Shown here: piece by piece, positions 5,661 to 5,896 of the stretch | Layout of the letters: each line of letters begins with the position of its first letter | How positions within the stretch are numbered: the first letter of the stretch is position 1 | Source: Holdemanella sp. | Lineage (GTDB): Bacteria > Bacillota_I > Bacilli_A > Erysipelotrichales > Erysipelotrichaceae | Assembly (NCBI GenBank): GCA_021442845.1 | Contig: JABUSD010000041.1 | Span: 1 to 5,896 of the forward strand | DNA length: 5,896 nt | Reading direction: 5' to 3' | Translations under genes and position numbers: made by a program | The notes under the pieces: generated by a model | Told to the model about the DNA's origin: nothing | What the model saw: the letters and a program-made list of their open reading frames with translations, nothing else | Databases searched by the model: none

Positions 5661-5896
5661 GTGGATCAATTTAAATTACATTCAAGCTATAAACCAGCCG
5701 GTGATCAGGTAAAAGCCATTGAGAAATTGATTGAAGGAATCGAAAAGAAAGAAAAGTATCAGGTTCTATTAGGAGCAACTGGTACAGGAAAGACATTTAC
5801 AATCTCCAATGTGATTGAAAAGATAAATCGGCCAACCCTTGTTTTTGTACACAATAAGACACTGGCAGGGCAGTTGTATTCGGAATTCAAGGAATT
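5661..5896 (+). CDS. uvrB: UvrB, excinuclease ABC subunit B (5' part only)
   Basis: The N-terminal 78 codons of UvrB, the damage-verifying helicase-like subunit of nucleotide excision repair that works with UvrA and UvrC in the cytoplasm. From GTG the translation begins [16 protein letters not shown], matching the conserved F-x-L-x-S-x-Y-x-P-x-GDQ start of UvrB. It continues with Walker A GATGTGKT (residues 39-46) and [19 protein letters not shown] (59-77), the helicase motif Ia region. Full UvrB is about 650-670 residues, so most of the gene lies beyond the window. It has its own strong SD right after the terminator and so is probably transcribed separately from the FtsEX operon. The uvrBA genes also lie near ftsEX in Bacillus. 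Confidence 0.95.
   Translation, partial: MDQFKLHSSYKPAGDQVKAIEKLIEGIEKKEKYQVLLGATGTGKTFTISNVIEKINRPTLVFVHNKTLAGQLYSEFKE

Overview
The window is a compact, AT-rich, single-direction gene cluster from a low-GC Gram-positive bacterium (Firmicutes/Bacillota). The gene order (ftsE, ftsX, carboxy-terminal processing protease, uvrB), strong GGAGG-type ribosome binding sites, GTG starts and extended -10 promoter fit this. The style of the M23 protein (an N-terminal Cys pair and a C-terminal Cys pair around a coiled coil) makes me lean towards the Erysipelotrichia. That placement is inference from memory of similar proteins, not a search result.

Layout: positions 1-328 are an AT-rich intergenic region. 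It has a perfect 22-bp palindrome at its left edge and a good extended -10 promoter (TGGTATAAT) near its right end. Then follow, all on the + strand and almost without gaps: a first ftsX-like gene (329-1231); an exported coiled-coil M23/LytM peptidoglycan peptidase (1228-2592); ftsE, the ABC ATPase (2605-3291); a second, divergent ftsX-like gene (3288-4190); and a membrane-anchored S41 (CtpA/CtpB-type) protease with PDZ and peptidoglycan-binding-like domains (4199-5620). A strong hairpin terminator (5614-5647) overlaps the end of the protease gene. It is followed at once by the ribosome binding site and 5' end of uvrB, which runs off the window.

How the genes fit together: FtsEX is an ABC-transporter-like complex that uses cytoplasmic ATP hydrolysis to switch on a peptidoglycan hydrolase outside the membrane (EnvC-amidases in E. 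coli, PcsB in pneumococcus, CwlO in Bacillus, RipC in mycobacteria). Here the likely client hydrolase lies inside the operon, has the EnvC-like coiled-coil plus LytM architecture, and keeps all visible zinc and catalytic residues, so it probably cuts peptidoglycan itself. One FtsE is encoded with two different FtsX proteins of equal length, which suggests an asymmetric FtsX1-FtsX2 complex around an FtsE dimer. The S41 protease could be the off-switch or processor of the hydrolase. The 4-nt start/stop overlaps and gaps of 8 and 12 nt suggest coordinated expression from the promoter at about 276-304.

The individual families are all known. The part most worth attention is the twin-FtsX arrangement around an active LytM hydrolase, followed by the overlap between the terminator and a possible uvrB promoter.
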